8,463 bases of DNA from Candidatus Altimarinota bacterium (GCA_027028725.1 JALVIB010000062.1:1-8463); one strand, 5' to 3'. Positions 1-6,834 are shown, numbered from the stretch's first letter. The notes: a model not told the origin generated them from the letters alone. Program-made: numbers and translations.

Positions 1-350
1 GTTAATAATGTGTTTACTAGGGCGAATGAAATAAGAACAACTACGATACCAATTGCCGCATACATAAGAACTTTTTTGGCTTTTTCGGTGTCGTCTCCTC
101 CGGAAGTAATGTAAAGGAAACCTCCATAAATCACCATCACTGTGGCAATTAATCCTAAGAAATAAAGGATAAAGTTAACAATTTTTCGGGCAATTGCTCG
201 GAATGAACCTTCTCCTGCAGTTGCTGTAGAAATATTAGCTGGATTGTCTGCTGGATCAATAAGTTGAGCGTGAGCGACCATGTCCGCTCCTAGAGTAAAC
301 ACTCCAACAGCTAGTAATAATCCGAGAACGGGTGCGATAAATTTTTTCAT
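1..350 (-). CDS. VirB2/TrbC-like small membrane protein, 5' part (runs off the window edge)
   Basis: Reading the minus strand from ATG at 350-348 gives 116 codons with no stop before the window edge, so the C-terminus is missing. Residues 1-28 look like a Sec signal peptide: MKK, a hydrophobic core, then AHA before Gln29. A linker (LIDPADNPANIS, then a GEGSF stretch) leads to two hydrophobic segments at about 57-81 and 93-116, separated by a charged loop SGGDDTEKAKK. This arrangement (signal peptide, GEGSFR, two helices with YGGFLY between them) is typical of VirB2/TrbC pilin-like proteins that are abundant in Patescibacteria. VirB2 relatives are pilin subunits of type IV secretion, but the function in these bacteria is unsettled. 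No other secretion gene is visible here. The gene is divergent from recG and has its own promoter. No Shine-Dalgarno sequence precedes the start. The family call is by recognition of the pattern only. Confidence 0.8.
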   Translation of the reverse strand, partial: MKKFIAPVLGLLLAVGVFTLGADMVAHAQLIDPADNPANISTATAGEGSFRAIARKIVNFILYFLGLIATVMVIYGGFLYITSGGDDTEKAKKVLMYAAIGIVVVLISFALVNTLL

Positions 351-380
351 TTTGTGTGAATGTGTTATAAATTTCGGGTA

Positions 381-409
381 ATTATACCGGAAAACGAGCG
401 AGAAAACAA
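381..409 (-). promoter_or_regulatory. Promoter of the VirB2-like gene
   Basis: On the minus strand a perfect -10 box TATAAT lies at 386-381. A weak -35 box TTGTTT lies at 409-404, giving a 17-bp spacer. Transcription would begin near 374, leaving a leader of about 24 nt before the ATG at 350. The -35 lies inside an inverted repeat (401-418). Confidence 0.6.
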
Positions 410-418
410 GTGTTTTCT
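401..418. promoter_or_regulatory. Inverted repeat overlapping the -35 box (possible operator)
   Basis: The arms AGAAAACA (401-408) and TGTTTTCT (411-418) are perfect reverse complements separated by AG. The dyad covers the -35 box of the VirB2-like promoter, a position where a repressor could act. No T-run follows, so a terminator is unlikely. The regulatory role is inference. Confidence 0.35.
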
Positions 419-480
419 ACAAGTTCATTGTAAATTTTCGGACAAATGCTTTCTTTTGGCAAGTTTTTTTTGAGTTTTTT

Positions 481-489
481 TGCTAAAAT
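481..489 (+). promoter_or_regulatory. Extended -10 promoter of recG
   Basis: The string TGCTAAAAT matches an extended -10 element (TGn followed by TAAAAT at 484-489). Only 7 nt separate it from the ATG at 497, so transcription would begin at or next to the start codon, giving a leaderless message. No well-placed -35 box is present; TTGGCA at 456-461 is 22 bp away, too far. Extended -10 promoters can work without a -35. Confidence 0.45.
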
Positions 490-496
490 TTTCGCG

Positions 497-2581
497 ATGA
501 GTTTGAAAATTCCACTAAAAACTGCACTCAGAACCACTTCTGCACATCTGAAAAAGCTATCCCAGATGGGGATTACGACAATTCAGGACTTGCTAGAATA
601 TTTCCCGCGAAATATTGAGTCAACGGAAATAACTTCGCAGTTTTTAAGCATTCAGTTGGGAGTAAAAAATACAATTTCGGGAAAACTCTGTGATTTTCGC
701 GTAGAAAAAACTCCCCGCGGAAAAAAAATCGGCAAAGCTGTTTTAATTTTAGACGATGGCGCAGAAATTGAAGCGGTTTGGTTTCAGATTCCTTATATGT
801 TGAAAAACATAAAAGACGAGGCGCGCGTTTATCTTGTGGGAAAAATTTCGCGGGATTTTGGGAAAATTCAGATTTCTAATCCCGAAGTTCACTTGCACCG
901 AGATGTTCATGTCGGGCGATTGCGGGCGATCTATTCAGAGTCTCCGCCGATTACAAGTAAATGGTTACGCGAAAAAATCGCGGGATTATTGCCGTTGGCG
1001 AAAGATTTCGCGGAAATTTTGCCTGCCGAGATTTTAGCGGAATACAATTTTCCGCGAAAATTTGAAGCAATTCGGTCTATTCACGCGCCAAAAAGTGTGG
1101 AAGACTGGAATCTCGCGAAAAAACGGTTGTCGTTTGAGGAAATTTTTGAAATTCAAGTGCGCGTTTTGCGCGAAAAACTTATTCGCAACCAAACTAGTCG
1201 TAACAAATATCCCGCGAAATTAGATCCCGAGGCGGTTAAAGCCGATTTGAAAACTTTACCTTTTGAACTAACTCTGGCGCAGAAAAAAGTTTTGTTTCAG
1301 ATTTTGAAAGATTTTGAAAAAGATCGTCCCGCGCATCGACTAGTCCAGGGAGATGTCGGAAGCGGAAAAACCGTTGTCGCTTTTCTCGCGGCTGCGGCAC
1401 AAATTCGTGCAGGCAACCAAGTTGTCATTCTCGCACCAACCGCCATTCTCGCGCAACAACATTTCAAAAAAGCGGTAGAATTTTTCGCGGGAATTTCAAG
1501 TTCTCCCCCTGACAAGGGGGAACTAGAGGGGGTTTCTGTCAAACAAAATCCCGCGGAAATTCGCGTGGAACTGCTTATCGGCGCGACTACCGCTAAAAAC
1601 AAGAAACTAATTAAACGCGATTTAGCTGACGGACAAATTCAAGTCCTTATCGGAACTCACGCCGTTTTGACCGAAGACACAATTTTCAAAAATCTTGGAC
1701 TGGCAATAATTGACGAACAACATCGGTTTGGAGTGGCGCAGCGCGCAATTTTGGCGAAAAATAATTCACATGTGGTTGCGATGACCGCCACGCCAATCCC
1801 GCGAACTTTGGCGCTGACAATTTACGGAAATCAGGATTTATCAGTTATTGACGAACTTCCGCCGGGGCGAAAACAAGTTATTACCAAAATTGTCGCCACA
1901 CCAAAGGAAAAAAATCTTTTGCATTTGTTTATCCGCGACCAGATTGAAAAATCGCGACAAATTTTTTGGGTTTGTCCGCTGGTGGATGAGTCGGATAAAA
2001 TTGAGGCGAAAAGCGTTTTACAGGAATACGAAAAAATTTCGCGGGAAATTTTTCCTGATAAACGCGTGGAATTTCTGCACGGAAAACTAAAACCCCGCGA
2101 AAAAACAGCGATTATGGAGAGGTTTAAGAATAAAGAGTTTGACATTTTGGTTTCCACTTCGGTGATCGAAGTTGGAGTGGATATTCCCGATGCAACAGTT
2201 ATGGTGATTGAAAATGCAGAGAGATTTGGGCTGGCGCAACTGCACCAATTTCGCGGGCGAATTGGACGAAACGATATGCAGAGTTATTGTTTTCTGATTT
2301 GCGGGAAACCTGATGATAAAAACAAAACGCGATTAAAAGCGTTGGAGCAATATCACCAAGGGCAAAAACTCGCGGAAATTGATCTGCAACTTCGCGGGAT
2401 GGGAGAAATTTACGGCACGAAACAAGCAGGAATGCCTGATTTCAAAGTGGCGGATTTGTCTGATTTGCAAATGCTACAAGACACACGCCACTGGGCATTA
2501 AAAATTTTGAAGGAAGACATAAATCTCGCGAAATATCCGGCGCTGAAAAAGAAAGTGGAAAGTGGGGAGGTTTATTTTTAG
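497..2581 (+). CDS. recG: ATP-dependent DNA helicase RecG
   Basis: RecG remodels stalled replication forks and drives branch migration of Holliday junctions. The predicted protein has 694 aa, close to the 693 aa of E. coli RecG. In order it shows an N-terminal helical region and an OB-fold wedge (about 40-150), then a superfamily 2 helicase core. Visible motifs are Walker A GDVGSGKT (285-292), the DEQH box in IIDEQHRFGV (406-409), MTATPIPRTLA, and motif VI QLHQFRGRIGRN, all RecG-type. An upstream in-frame ATG at 446 would add 17 hydrophobic residues not expected in RecG; I chose ATG 497 because MSLKIPLKTALRTTSAHLKKL fits the family N-terminus and a -10 box lies 7 nt before it. Residues about 336-346 come from an inserted palindromic repeat. 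The gene ends with TAG and is convergent with lepB. Seven exact copies of the CGCG motif lie inside it. Confidence 0.96.
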   Translation: MSLKIPLKTALRTTSAHLKKLSQMGITTIQDLLEYFPRNIESTEITSQFLSIQLGVKNTISGKLCDFRVEKTPRGKKIGKAVLILDDGAEIEAVWFQIPYMLKNIKDEARVYLVGKISRDFGKIQISNPEVHLHRDVHVGRLRAIYSESPPITSKWLREKIAGLLPLAKDFAEILPAEILAEYNFPRKFEAIRSIHAPKSVEDWNLAKKRLSFEEIFEIQVRVLREKLIRNQTSRNKYPAKLDPEAVKADLKTLPFELTLAQKKVLFQILKDFEKDRPAHRLVQGDVGSGKTVVAFLAAAAQIRAGNQVVILAPTAILAQQHFKKAVEFFAGISSSPPDKGELEGVSVKQNPAEIRVELLIGATTAKNKKLIKRDLADGQIQVLIGTHAVLTEDTIFKNLGLAIIDEQHRFGVAQRAILAKNNSHVVAMTATPIPRTLALTIYGNQDLSVIDELPPGRKQVITKIVATPKEKNLLHLFIRDQIEKSRQIFWVCPLVDESDKIEAKSVLQEYEKISREIFPDKRVEFLHGKLKPREKTAIMERFKNKEFDILVSTSVIEVGVDIPDATVMVIENAERFGLAQLHQFRGRIGRNDMQSYCFLICGKPDDKNKTRLKALEQYHQGQKLAEIDLQLRGMGEIYGTKQAGMPDFKVADLSDLQMLQDTRHWALKILKEDINLAKYPALKKKVESGEVYF
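1502..1534 (+). repeat. G-tract hairpin repeat inserted in frame within recG
   Basis: Arms TCCCCCT (1504-1510) and AGGGGGA (1515-1521) form a hairpin with loop GACA, followed by GAGGGGG at 1526-1532. A related element lies in the non-coding region at 6333-6364. Here it is read as SPPDKGELEGV. In E. coli RecG the corresponding segment between the QQH helix and the LAGKQKGK region is about 20 residues shorter, so this part of the protein appears to be element-derived. The comparison is from memory of the E. coli sequence. Confidence 0.65.
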
Positions 2582-2606
2582 GACAGCCAAAAATCCTTTC
2601 TGATAA

Positions 2607-2641
2607 TTAATAGTTAATAGTTAAAAGTTAATAGTTAATAG
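2607..2641. repeat. Heptamer array, five TTAATAG-type units
   Basis: Five consecutive 7-bp units: TTAATAG, TTAATAG, TTAAAAG, TTAATAG, TTAATAG. The array starts 25 bp after the recG stop. Similar arrays, on the opposite strand, lie at 6513-6540 and 7658-7685. All three are non-coding. They resemble the short tandem heptamer repeats known from other bacteria such as cyanobacteria. Confidence 0.8.
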
Positions 2642-2711
2642 TTGAGAAAAGGAATTTGGTCGACCGCAATTGTTTATATAAAAAATCCCGCGAAAAAATA
2701 AAAAAGAAAAT

Positions 2712-2767
2712 CTTAAGTCCGGACTTAAACAACCTTTTATCCTGTGCCAAGTCCGGACTTGTTTTTC
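2712..2767. terminator. Twin-palindrome repeat, copy 1; likely bidirectional terminator
   Basis: Two perfect palindromes, TTAAGTCCGGACTTAA (2713-2728) and CAAGTCCGGACTTG (2748-2761), are separated by 19 nt. Both contain the 12-bp core AAGTCCGGACTT, so the arms can pair with each other in RNA as a 12-bp stem. A T-run follows on the + side (2762-2773), and the reverse strand also has a T-rich run (opposite 2700-2711), so it could stop transcription of both recG and lepB. A second copy at 7474-7529 differs at only 2 of 56 positions, including a nearly identical loop. Confidence 0.75.
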
Positions 2768-2813
2768 TTTTTTAAAAAAATCCCGTGCTGTGCCCCGCAA
2801 GGCGGTGGAAATT

Positions 2814-3464
2814 TTAATAATCAATTGATTCCAATTCCCGCTGATTCGGCCAAATCGTGAATTCTGCGCGCCCTTTGATGTCTTTCAAATCAATGAAAGG
2901 CGAATTGTGATCATTGCAACCATGCGCAAAACATAACCGCGAATCTAAACTTTCCAAACGATTATCTCCAAATAATAAATATTTCCCTTCGGGGACGATG
3001 AATTCGGCTTTTGATGATCGCGTCATTCCCTGATTTTTCGCGGACAAATAAGGTTCTTGCAACTGAATTTTTTCGCGGGAATTTGCGTTTGTTCGATAAA
3101 CTTTACCATCGATTACTTCTACTTTGTCACCCGGAATTCCAATAACTCGTTTAATTAAATTTTTCCCTAAATCTTTGTCTTCAAAAACAACAATATCTCC
3201 TCTTTCCGGTTTGTGTAAAAAATTATAAACAAACTCGTTCACAAAAATAAATTCCCCGTTTCCGTATTCGCAACCAGTTTCAAATTGATTTAGTGTCGGA
3301 CACATCGACGGACCGGAAACGCGGAAAAGTTGAAAAACATAAGTCCGAATAAAAAGAATAAAAATAATCAGAATCGCCATTTCCAATAAAAAACTTCCCC
3401 AAGTCTGGTCTTTGTCTTTGAGTGAAATCGCTTCAATGAATTTTTCGGTAAAAGATTTTTTCAT
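2814..3464 (-). CDS. lepB: Signal peptidase I
   Basis: Type I signal peptidase cuts signal peptides from exported proteins at the outer face of the membrane by a Ser/Lys dyad. From ATG at 3464 the protein has 216 aa. A cytoplasmic N-terminus is followed by one membrane helix (about 23-45, LLEMAILIIFILFIRTYVF). The box B nucleophile is Ser53 in SGPSMCPTL, the general base Lys105 is in LIKRVIGIPGD, and box E is GDNRLESLDSR (166-176). The end GRAEFTIWP is typical. Between box E and the end is a loop with Cys178 and Cys183 (CFAHGC), which may pair outside the membrane. An in-frame ATG at 3554 would add 30 residues partly encoded by the CGCG repeat; I prefer 3464, which begins with MKKSF and lies just after a -10 box. 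The gene is convergent with recG and divergent from mutS. Confidence 0.93.
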   Translation of the reverse strand: MKKSFTEKFIEAISLKDKDQTWGSFLLEMAILIIFILFIRTYVFQLFRVSGPSMCPTLNQFETGCEYGNGEFIFVNEFVYNFLHKPERGDIVVFEDKDLGKNLIKRVIGIPGDKVEVIDGKVYRTNANSREKIQLQEPYLSAKNQGMTRSSKAEFIVPEGKYLLFGDNRLESLDSRLCFAHGCNDHNSPFIDLKDIKGRAEFTIWPNQRELESIDY

Positions 3465-3487
3465 GTTTTTGCTTAAAATCCCGCGAA

Positions 3488-3515
3488 ATTTTAGTCTTTT
3501 GGTGATATTTAGCAA
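3488..3515 (-). promoter_or_regulatory. Candidate promoter of lepB
   Basis: On the minus strand a -10-like TAAAAT lies at 3493-3488 and a -35-like TTGCTA at 3515-3510, with a 16-bp spacer. Transcription would begin near 3481, about 17 nt before the ATG at 3464. An exact CGCG motif (3480-3488) lies right at the predicted transcription start. This supports the shorter lepB start, because the longer one begins upstream of the promoter. Confidence 0.4.
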
Positions 3516-3591
3516 AAAAACAAATATTTTTTTCAAAAAAAAGACAAAGTTCATAAAATTTGATTTTTTTGTTTAAAAATCCCGCGAAAAT

Positions 3592-3620
3592 TTTGCAAAA
3601 AATATCAAAAACGATACTTT
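3592..3620 (+). promoter_or_regulatory. Weak candidate promoter of mutS
   Basis: A -35-like TTTGCA (3592-3597) and a poor -10-like TACTTT (3615-3620) are spaced by 17 bp. The mutS ATG at 3630 is only 9 nt beyond the -10, the same close spacing as for recR and recG. An alternative -10 is GATACT at 3613-3618. The boxes match the consensus only partly, so this rests mainly on position. Confidence 0.25.
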
Positions 3621-3629
3621 TAAATCCGT

Positions 3630-6260
3630 ATGAGCACCCCCATTCAACGGCAATATTTGGAATTAAAAAAGAAAGTGCCGGACGCCATTTTGTTCTTTCG
3701 GCTGGGAGATTTTTACGAAATGTTTTTCGAGGACGCCAAGCTGGCGTCGCGAATTTTGGGGATAACTTTGACCGCGCGCCACAAGGGAACCGAAAACGAA
3801 ATGCCGATGTGCGGAGTGCCTTATCATTCTGCGGATAAATATCTGGAAACGCTCGTTGATCAAGGCTACAAGGTCGCCATTGCCGAACAAGTTCCGCTAG
3901 CAGACGGCAAATTTTCGCGGGAAATTGCCCGTGTCGTCACGCCGGGCGCGAGTGTGGAAAAAAATCTCGATCCCGAGAAAAATTCTTATCTGGTGGCGAT
4001 TGATGTTGATCGGAAAAAGGAAAACTACGGTTTGGCGGTGGCGGATTTATCGACAGGAGATTTTCGGACGGCAGGGTTTAGCAATTTTTTGGATTTTCTA
4101 GACGAAATTTGGAAACTAAATCCCCGCGAAATTTTGATTCCGACGGAACTTTTTGATGACGAAAAGTTTTGCGAGAAACTTCCATCAGCGCTCAAAACTC
4201 CGCGGAAATTCCCGCGAAAAAATTCGGATGAACTTTTGAAAAAACATTTTGGGGTCAATAATTTGCAGGTTTTCGGGATTGAAAAATTAGAAATTCTCAT
4301 CCGCGTTTCCGCGGAAATTTTGGATTATTTGCAGGAAACTCAGCAAAGCAAGCTTCCACATTTTCAGAAACTGGTGAAATATTCGACGCGCGAAATCATG
4401 CCGTTGGATACGCAAACAATGCGACATTTGGAAATTTTTGAACCAATTTTCGCGGGCGAAAAAAATTCGACTTTATGGTCAGTTTTTGAAAAATCAAATA
4501 CCGCCATGGGAAGCCGACTTTTGCGCCAATGGCTAGCTAATCCGCTTCTTGATCGCGAAAAAATTTTAGCACGCTCAGAATCAGTTTCCGAACTCGTAGA
4601 AAACGCAAAATTTCGCGGGATTTTGGACGAAAAATTAAAAAAGATTTGCGATTTGCAACGCGTCATCGCGCGAATTGCGGTTAATCGCGGGAACGCGCGT
4701 GATTTAGTTTTTCTGCGCAATAGTTTGGCGGTTTTCCCTGATTTAGCGGAAGTTTGCGCCACGGCAAATTCCGCGAAATTTTCGCAGAAAGCGGAAATTT
4801 TACGGCAATTTCAAACGATTTGGGCGAAACTGCAAAGCGCTCTAAATGACGATCCGCCTTTAGAAATTACCGCGGGAGGAATTTTTCGCGACGGATATTC
4901 AGCAAAATTAGATGAATTGCGCGACTTGCAGAGGAATGCGCAAGCTTGGTTAGACAATTTTCTCGCGAAAAAAAAGGCGGAATCAGGAATTGAGAAAGTG
5001 CGGATTAAGTTTTCCAAAACTTTCGGTTTTTGTTTGGAAGTTTCCAAAGCCGCCGCGCAGCATGTGCCGGAAAACTGGCAACGCCGTCAGACTTTGGTCA
5101 ATGCGGAAAGATTTACGACACCGGAACTGGCGGAATACGAGACAAAAGTGCTTTCCGCGGAAAGTGAAGCGTACGAGTTGGAGCACAAAATGTTTCAGGA
5201 ATTACGCGATGAAGTGATGAATTTCGCGGGAAAATTGCAGGTTGCCGCGCAGGCAATTGCCGAAATTGACGCGCTTTTGACTTTGACCAAAACCGCTTTG
5301 CGCTGGCGCTGGACGAGACCGGAAATTTTGGAAAATTCTAAAATTTTGCAAATCAAAAACGGACGGCATCCCGTTGTGGAAAAAATTTCTACGGAACGCT
5401 TTATCGCCAATGATTTATATTTAAACACTGGCGAAAATCCCGCGCTGCGTCCTCCGAAGTCGGCAAAATCCCGCGAAATTTTTGACGAAGGAGGAAGATT
5501 TTGGCTAATTACTGGTCCGAATATGTCAGGAAAATCCACATTTTTACGCCAAAACGCGCTGATAATTTTGCTCGCGCAAATCGGGAGTTTTGTCCCCGCG
5601 GAAAAATGCGAAATGGGGATTGTCGATCGAATTTTTACGCGTGTGGGAGCGAGTGATAATCTGGCAGCGGGAAAATCCACTTTTTTTGTGGAAATGGCGG
5701 AAATGTCGCATATTTTGAACGCCGCGACTGCTCAAAGTTTCATTATTCTGGACGAAATTGGGCGCGGGACTTCTACTTTTGACGGGATTTCGCTGGCGTG
5801 GGCGATTACGGAATTTTTACACGACAAAATTGGGGCGAAAACAATTTTCGCGACACATTATCATGAACTTATCGATTGCGTGGAAAACCTAAATTTCGCG
5901 GAAAATTATCATGTTGCCGTGGCGCAAAACGACGAGGAAATCATCTTTTTACGAAAAATTAAAAAAGGCGGAATCTCTGATTCTTTCGGGATAGAGGTTG
6001 CCGCGTCGGTCGGATTTCCCAAAGAAGTTATCCAAAAATCCCGCGAAATTTTAGCCAAACTGGAAAACGAAAACATCGGCAATGTTCAACCAAATTTATT
6101 TTCCGCGCCCCGAATCCGCGAAAAAATCGTGGAAATGAAACTCGAATCCGAAGTGGAAAAACTTTTAGCCGAAATCAATCCCGACGATTTATCGCCACGC
6201 GAGGCACTGGAAAAGGTTTATGAGTTGAAGAAAATTCAAAAAAACTCCCTCTCCTCCTAG
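3630..6260 (+). CDS. mutS: DNA mismatch repair protein MutS
   Basis: MutS binds mismatches and small loops and, with ATP, recruits the rest of mismatch repair. The protein has 876 aa, normal for the family. The mismatch-reading Phe-x-Glu motif is F28-Y29-E30 in RLGDFYEMF. Connector, lever and clamp domains follow; the ATPase domain has Walker A GPNMSGKST (629-637), the MutS signature region around FTRVGASDNLAAGKSTFFVEM, Walker B ILDEIGRGTSTFDG (D708, E709) and ATHYHEL. Near the C-terminus, QPNLF (820-824) fits a beta-clamp binding motif QxxLF, followed by the usual helical tail (LSPREALEKVYELKKI). The last residues NSLSS and the TAG stop lie inside an inserted hairpin repeat. No Shine-Dalgarno sequence precedes ATG 3630. 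No mutL is nearby. Eight exact CGCG motif copies lie inside the gene. Confidence 0.97.
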   Translation: MSTPIQRQYLELKKKVPDAILFFRLGDFYEMFFEDAKLASRILGITLTARHKGTENEMPMCGVPYHSADKYLETLVDQGYKVAIAEQVPLADGKFSREIARVVTPGASVEKNLDPEKNSYLVAIDVDRKKENYGLAVADLSTGDFRTAGFSNFLDFLDEIWKLNPREILIPTELFDDEKFCEKLPSALKTPRKFPRKNSDELLKKHFGVNNLQVFGIEKLEILIRVSAEILDYLQETQQSKLPHFQKLVKYSTREIMPLDTQTMRHLEIFEPIFAGEKNSTLWSVFEKSNTAMGSRLLRQWLANPLLDREKILARSESVSELVENAKFRGILDEKLKKICDLQRVIARIAVNRGNARDLVFLRNSLAVFPDLAEVCATANSAKFSQKAEILRQFQTIWAKLQSALNDDPPLEITAGGIFRDGYSAKLDELRDLQRNAQAWLDNFLAKKKAESGIEKVRIKFSKTFGFCLEVSKAAAQHVPENWQRRQTLVNAERFTTPELAEYETKVLSAESEAYELEHKMFQELRDEVMNFAGKLQVAAQAIAEIDALLTLTKTALRWRWTRPEILENSKILQIKNGRHPVVEKISTERFIANDLYLNTGENPALRPPKSAKSREIFDEGGRFWLITGPNMSGKSTFLRQNALIILLAQIGSFVPAEKCEMGIVDRIFTRVGASDNLAAGKSTFFVEMAEMSHILNAATAQSFIILDEIGRGTSTFDGISLAWAITEFLHDKIGAKTIFATHYHELIDCVENLNFAENYHVAVAQNDEEIIFLRKIKKGGISDSFGIEVAASVGFPKEVIQKSREILAKLENENIGNVQPNLFSAPRIREKIVEMKLESEVEKLLAEINPDDLSPREALEKVYELKKIQKNSLSS

Positions 6261-6278
6261 GAGAGGGTTGGGGTGAGG
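6247..6278. repeat. Hairpin repeat carrying the mutS stop codon
   Basis: A perfect 9-bp inverted repeat, CCCTCTCCT (6247-6255) and AGGAGAGGG (6259-6267), has a 3-nt loop and is followed by TTGGGGTGAGG. This hairpin-plus-GGGGTGAGG structure matches a dispersed repeat type found in many bacterial genomes. The TAG stop of mutS (6258-6260) sits at the junction of loop and right arm. No T-run follows, so it is more likely a repeat than a terminator. Confidence 0.65.
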
Positions 6279-6332
6279 TGAAAATTTCGCGGGATTTATA
6301 AAAAACATTCCTTTTCCCTCCTGTTCACTTAC

Positions 6333-6364
6333 TTTCCCCCTTGATAAAGGGGGCGAGGGGGATT
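6333..6364. repeat. G-tract hairpin repeat, intergenic copy
   Basis: Arms CCCCCTT (6336-6342) and AAGGGGG (6347-6353) enclose the loop GATA, followed by CGAGGGGGATT. The layout (C-tract, 4-nt loop, G-tract, short spacer, GAGGGGG) is the same as that of the element inside recG at 1502-1534, so the two belong to one family though they are not identical. Confidence 0.65.
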
Positions 6365-6398
6365 TGCTTATAAAGATTCTTAAAAAATAATTCGAAGA

Positions 6399-6446
6399 TC
6401 CCGCCATCGTCAGACAAAAAGTGGGGCGGGAAGTTTTTTTTATTTT
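6399..6446 (+). terminator. Probable rho-independent terminator of mutS
   Basis: Arms TCCCGCC (6399-6405) and GGCGGGA (6425-6431) form a 7-bp GC-rich stem with a 19-nt loop, followed by eight T (6434-6441) and then ATTTT. It lies 138 bp after the mutS stop. The long loop makes it less than ideal, but stem and T-run are correctly ordered for the + strand. Confidence 0.6.
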
Positions 6447-6470
6447 GAAAAATTCGCGGGATTTTGGAAA

Positions 6471-6494
6471 GCGCGACGGCGCCGTCGCGCCTAC
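6471..6494 (-). repeat. REP-like palindrome with GTAG tag (unit 1)
   Basis: A perfect 20-bp palindrome GCGCGACGGCGCCGTCGCGC occupies 6471-6490 and is followed by CTAC. Read on the minus strand this is GTAG directly before the hairpin, the signature of REP sequences mobilised by REP-associated tyrosine transposases (RAYTs). The same architecture with a different stem lies at 7592-7616. No RAYT gene is in the window. Confidence 0.6.
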
Positions 6495-6512
6495 AAGAAA
6501 TACGAAAAATAA

Positions 6513-6540
6513 TTTTTAACTTTTAACTATTAACTTTTAA
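6513..6540. repeat. Heptamer array, CTATTAA/CTTTTAA units
   Basis: Four 7-bp units: TTTTTAA (degenerate), CTTTTAA, CTATTAA, CTTTTAA. This is the reverse complement of the TTAATAG/TTAAAAG array after recG, so both unit types recur. It lies just after a REP-like palindrome. Confidence 0.65.
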
Positions 6541-6606
6541 TTACCTACATATCATTCATTTTTTCTAAAATTTTCCCGCGAAAAATTTGGACTTTATTTC
6601 CAACAT

Positions 6607-6633
6607 TTGATAAAAGTCTATCTGGAATAAAAT
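6607..6633 (+). promoter_or_regulatory. Candidate promoter of the LysW-like/pyrE operon
   Basis: A -35 box TTGATA (6607-6612, 5 of 6 consensus bases) and a -10 box TAAAAT (6628-6633) have a short 15-bp spacer. Transcription would start near 6640, leaving a leader of about 9 nt before ATG 6649. The spacer is at the lower limit for sigma70. Confidence 0.4.
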
Positions 6634-6648
6634 TCCTTCCCCCAAAAA

Positions 6649-6825
6649 ATGATCGAAGAGTTTATAATCTACTGTCCAGACTGTCGCGGAAAGTTTGAAG
6701 TCGCTGCTGAAGATTTCGTCGAGGAAGAAATTCTCGAATGTGATCTTTGTGGTGCGGAAATTGTTGTAGTTGATGTCGATCCGATTAAATTGAGGTTATT
6801 AGAACCTGGTGAAGATTTTGCTTAA
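6649..6825 (+). CDS. Small LysW-like zinc-ribbon protein
   Basis: A 58-aa protein begins with ATG 6649 and ends with TAA. Two CxxC pairs, C9-P-D-C12 and C31-D-L-C34, are spaced by 18 residues as in a small zinc ribbon. The rest is strongly acidic (EDFVEEEILE) and the C-terminus is EPGEDFA. This resembles LysW, the amino-group carrier protein of lysine/arginine biosynthesis, in which the C-terminal Glu of EDWGE carries the substrate. Here the tail ends in EDFA rather than EDWGE, so the carrier Glu is missing and the classical carrier role is doubtful. pyrE starts 9 bp downstream on the same strand, so the two are probably co-transcribed. No lysine biosynthesis gene is in view. No Shine-Dalgarno sequence precedes the start. 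It is more likely a structural or regulatory zinc ribbon than a true LysW. Confidence 0.8.
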   Translation: MIEEFIIYCPDCRGKFEVAAEDFVEEEILECDLCGAEIVVVDVDPIKLRLLEPGEDFA

Positions 6826-6834
6826 TCCCTTCAA

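Larger units (their letters stand above)
6261..6648. other. Non-coding, repeat-rich region between mutS and the LysW-like gene
   Basis: I see no convincing gene in these 388 bp. In order they hold the tail of the mutS-end hairpin repeat, a CGCG motif (6285-6293), a G-tract hairpin repeat (6333-6364), the probable mutS terminator (6399-6446), a REP-like palindrome with GTAG (6471-6494), a heptamer array (6513-6540), another CGCG motif (6575-6583) and a candidate promoter (6607-6633). A 72-codon minus-strand reading frame here merely translates the repeats. Confidence 0.75.

Noticed and set aside
446..496. 17-residue N-terminal extension of RecG from ATG 446
   Set aside because: The added residues are hydrophobic and low-complexity, unlike RecG N-termini, and the likely -10 box lies inside this stretch. 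A weak TAAATT at 431-436 could serve ATG 446, so it is not fully excluded.
2658..2665. 8-bp palindrome GGTCGACC in the recG-lepB gap
   Set aside because: Short palindromes of this size arise by chance and no second copy was seen in the window.
3465..3554. 30-residue N-terminal extension of signal peptidase I from ATG 3554
   Set aside because: It would include residues encoded by a CGCG repeat copy and would start upstream of the candidate promoter; the shorter form has a normal layout.
6189..6407. Minus-strand 72-codon frame containing SPHPNPLLGGEG
   Set aside because: This is the translation of the hairpin repeats at the mutS end and the G-tract hairpin; such peptides are familiar false predictions over repeats.
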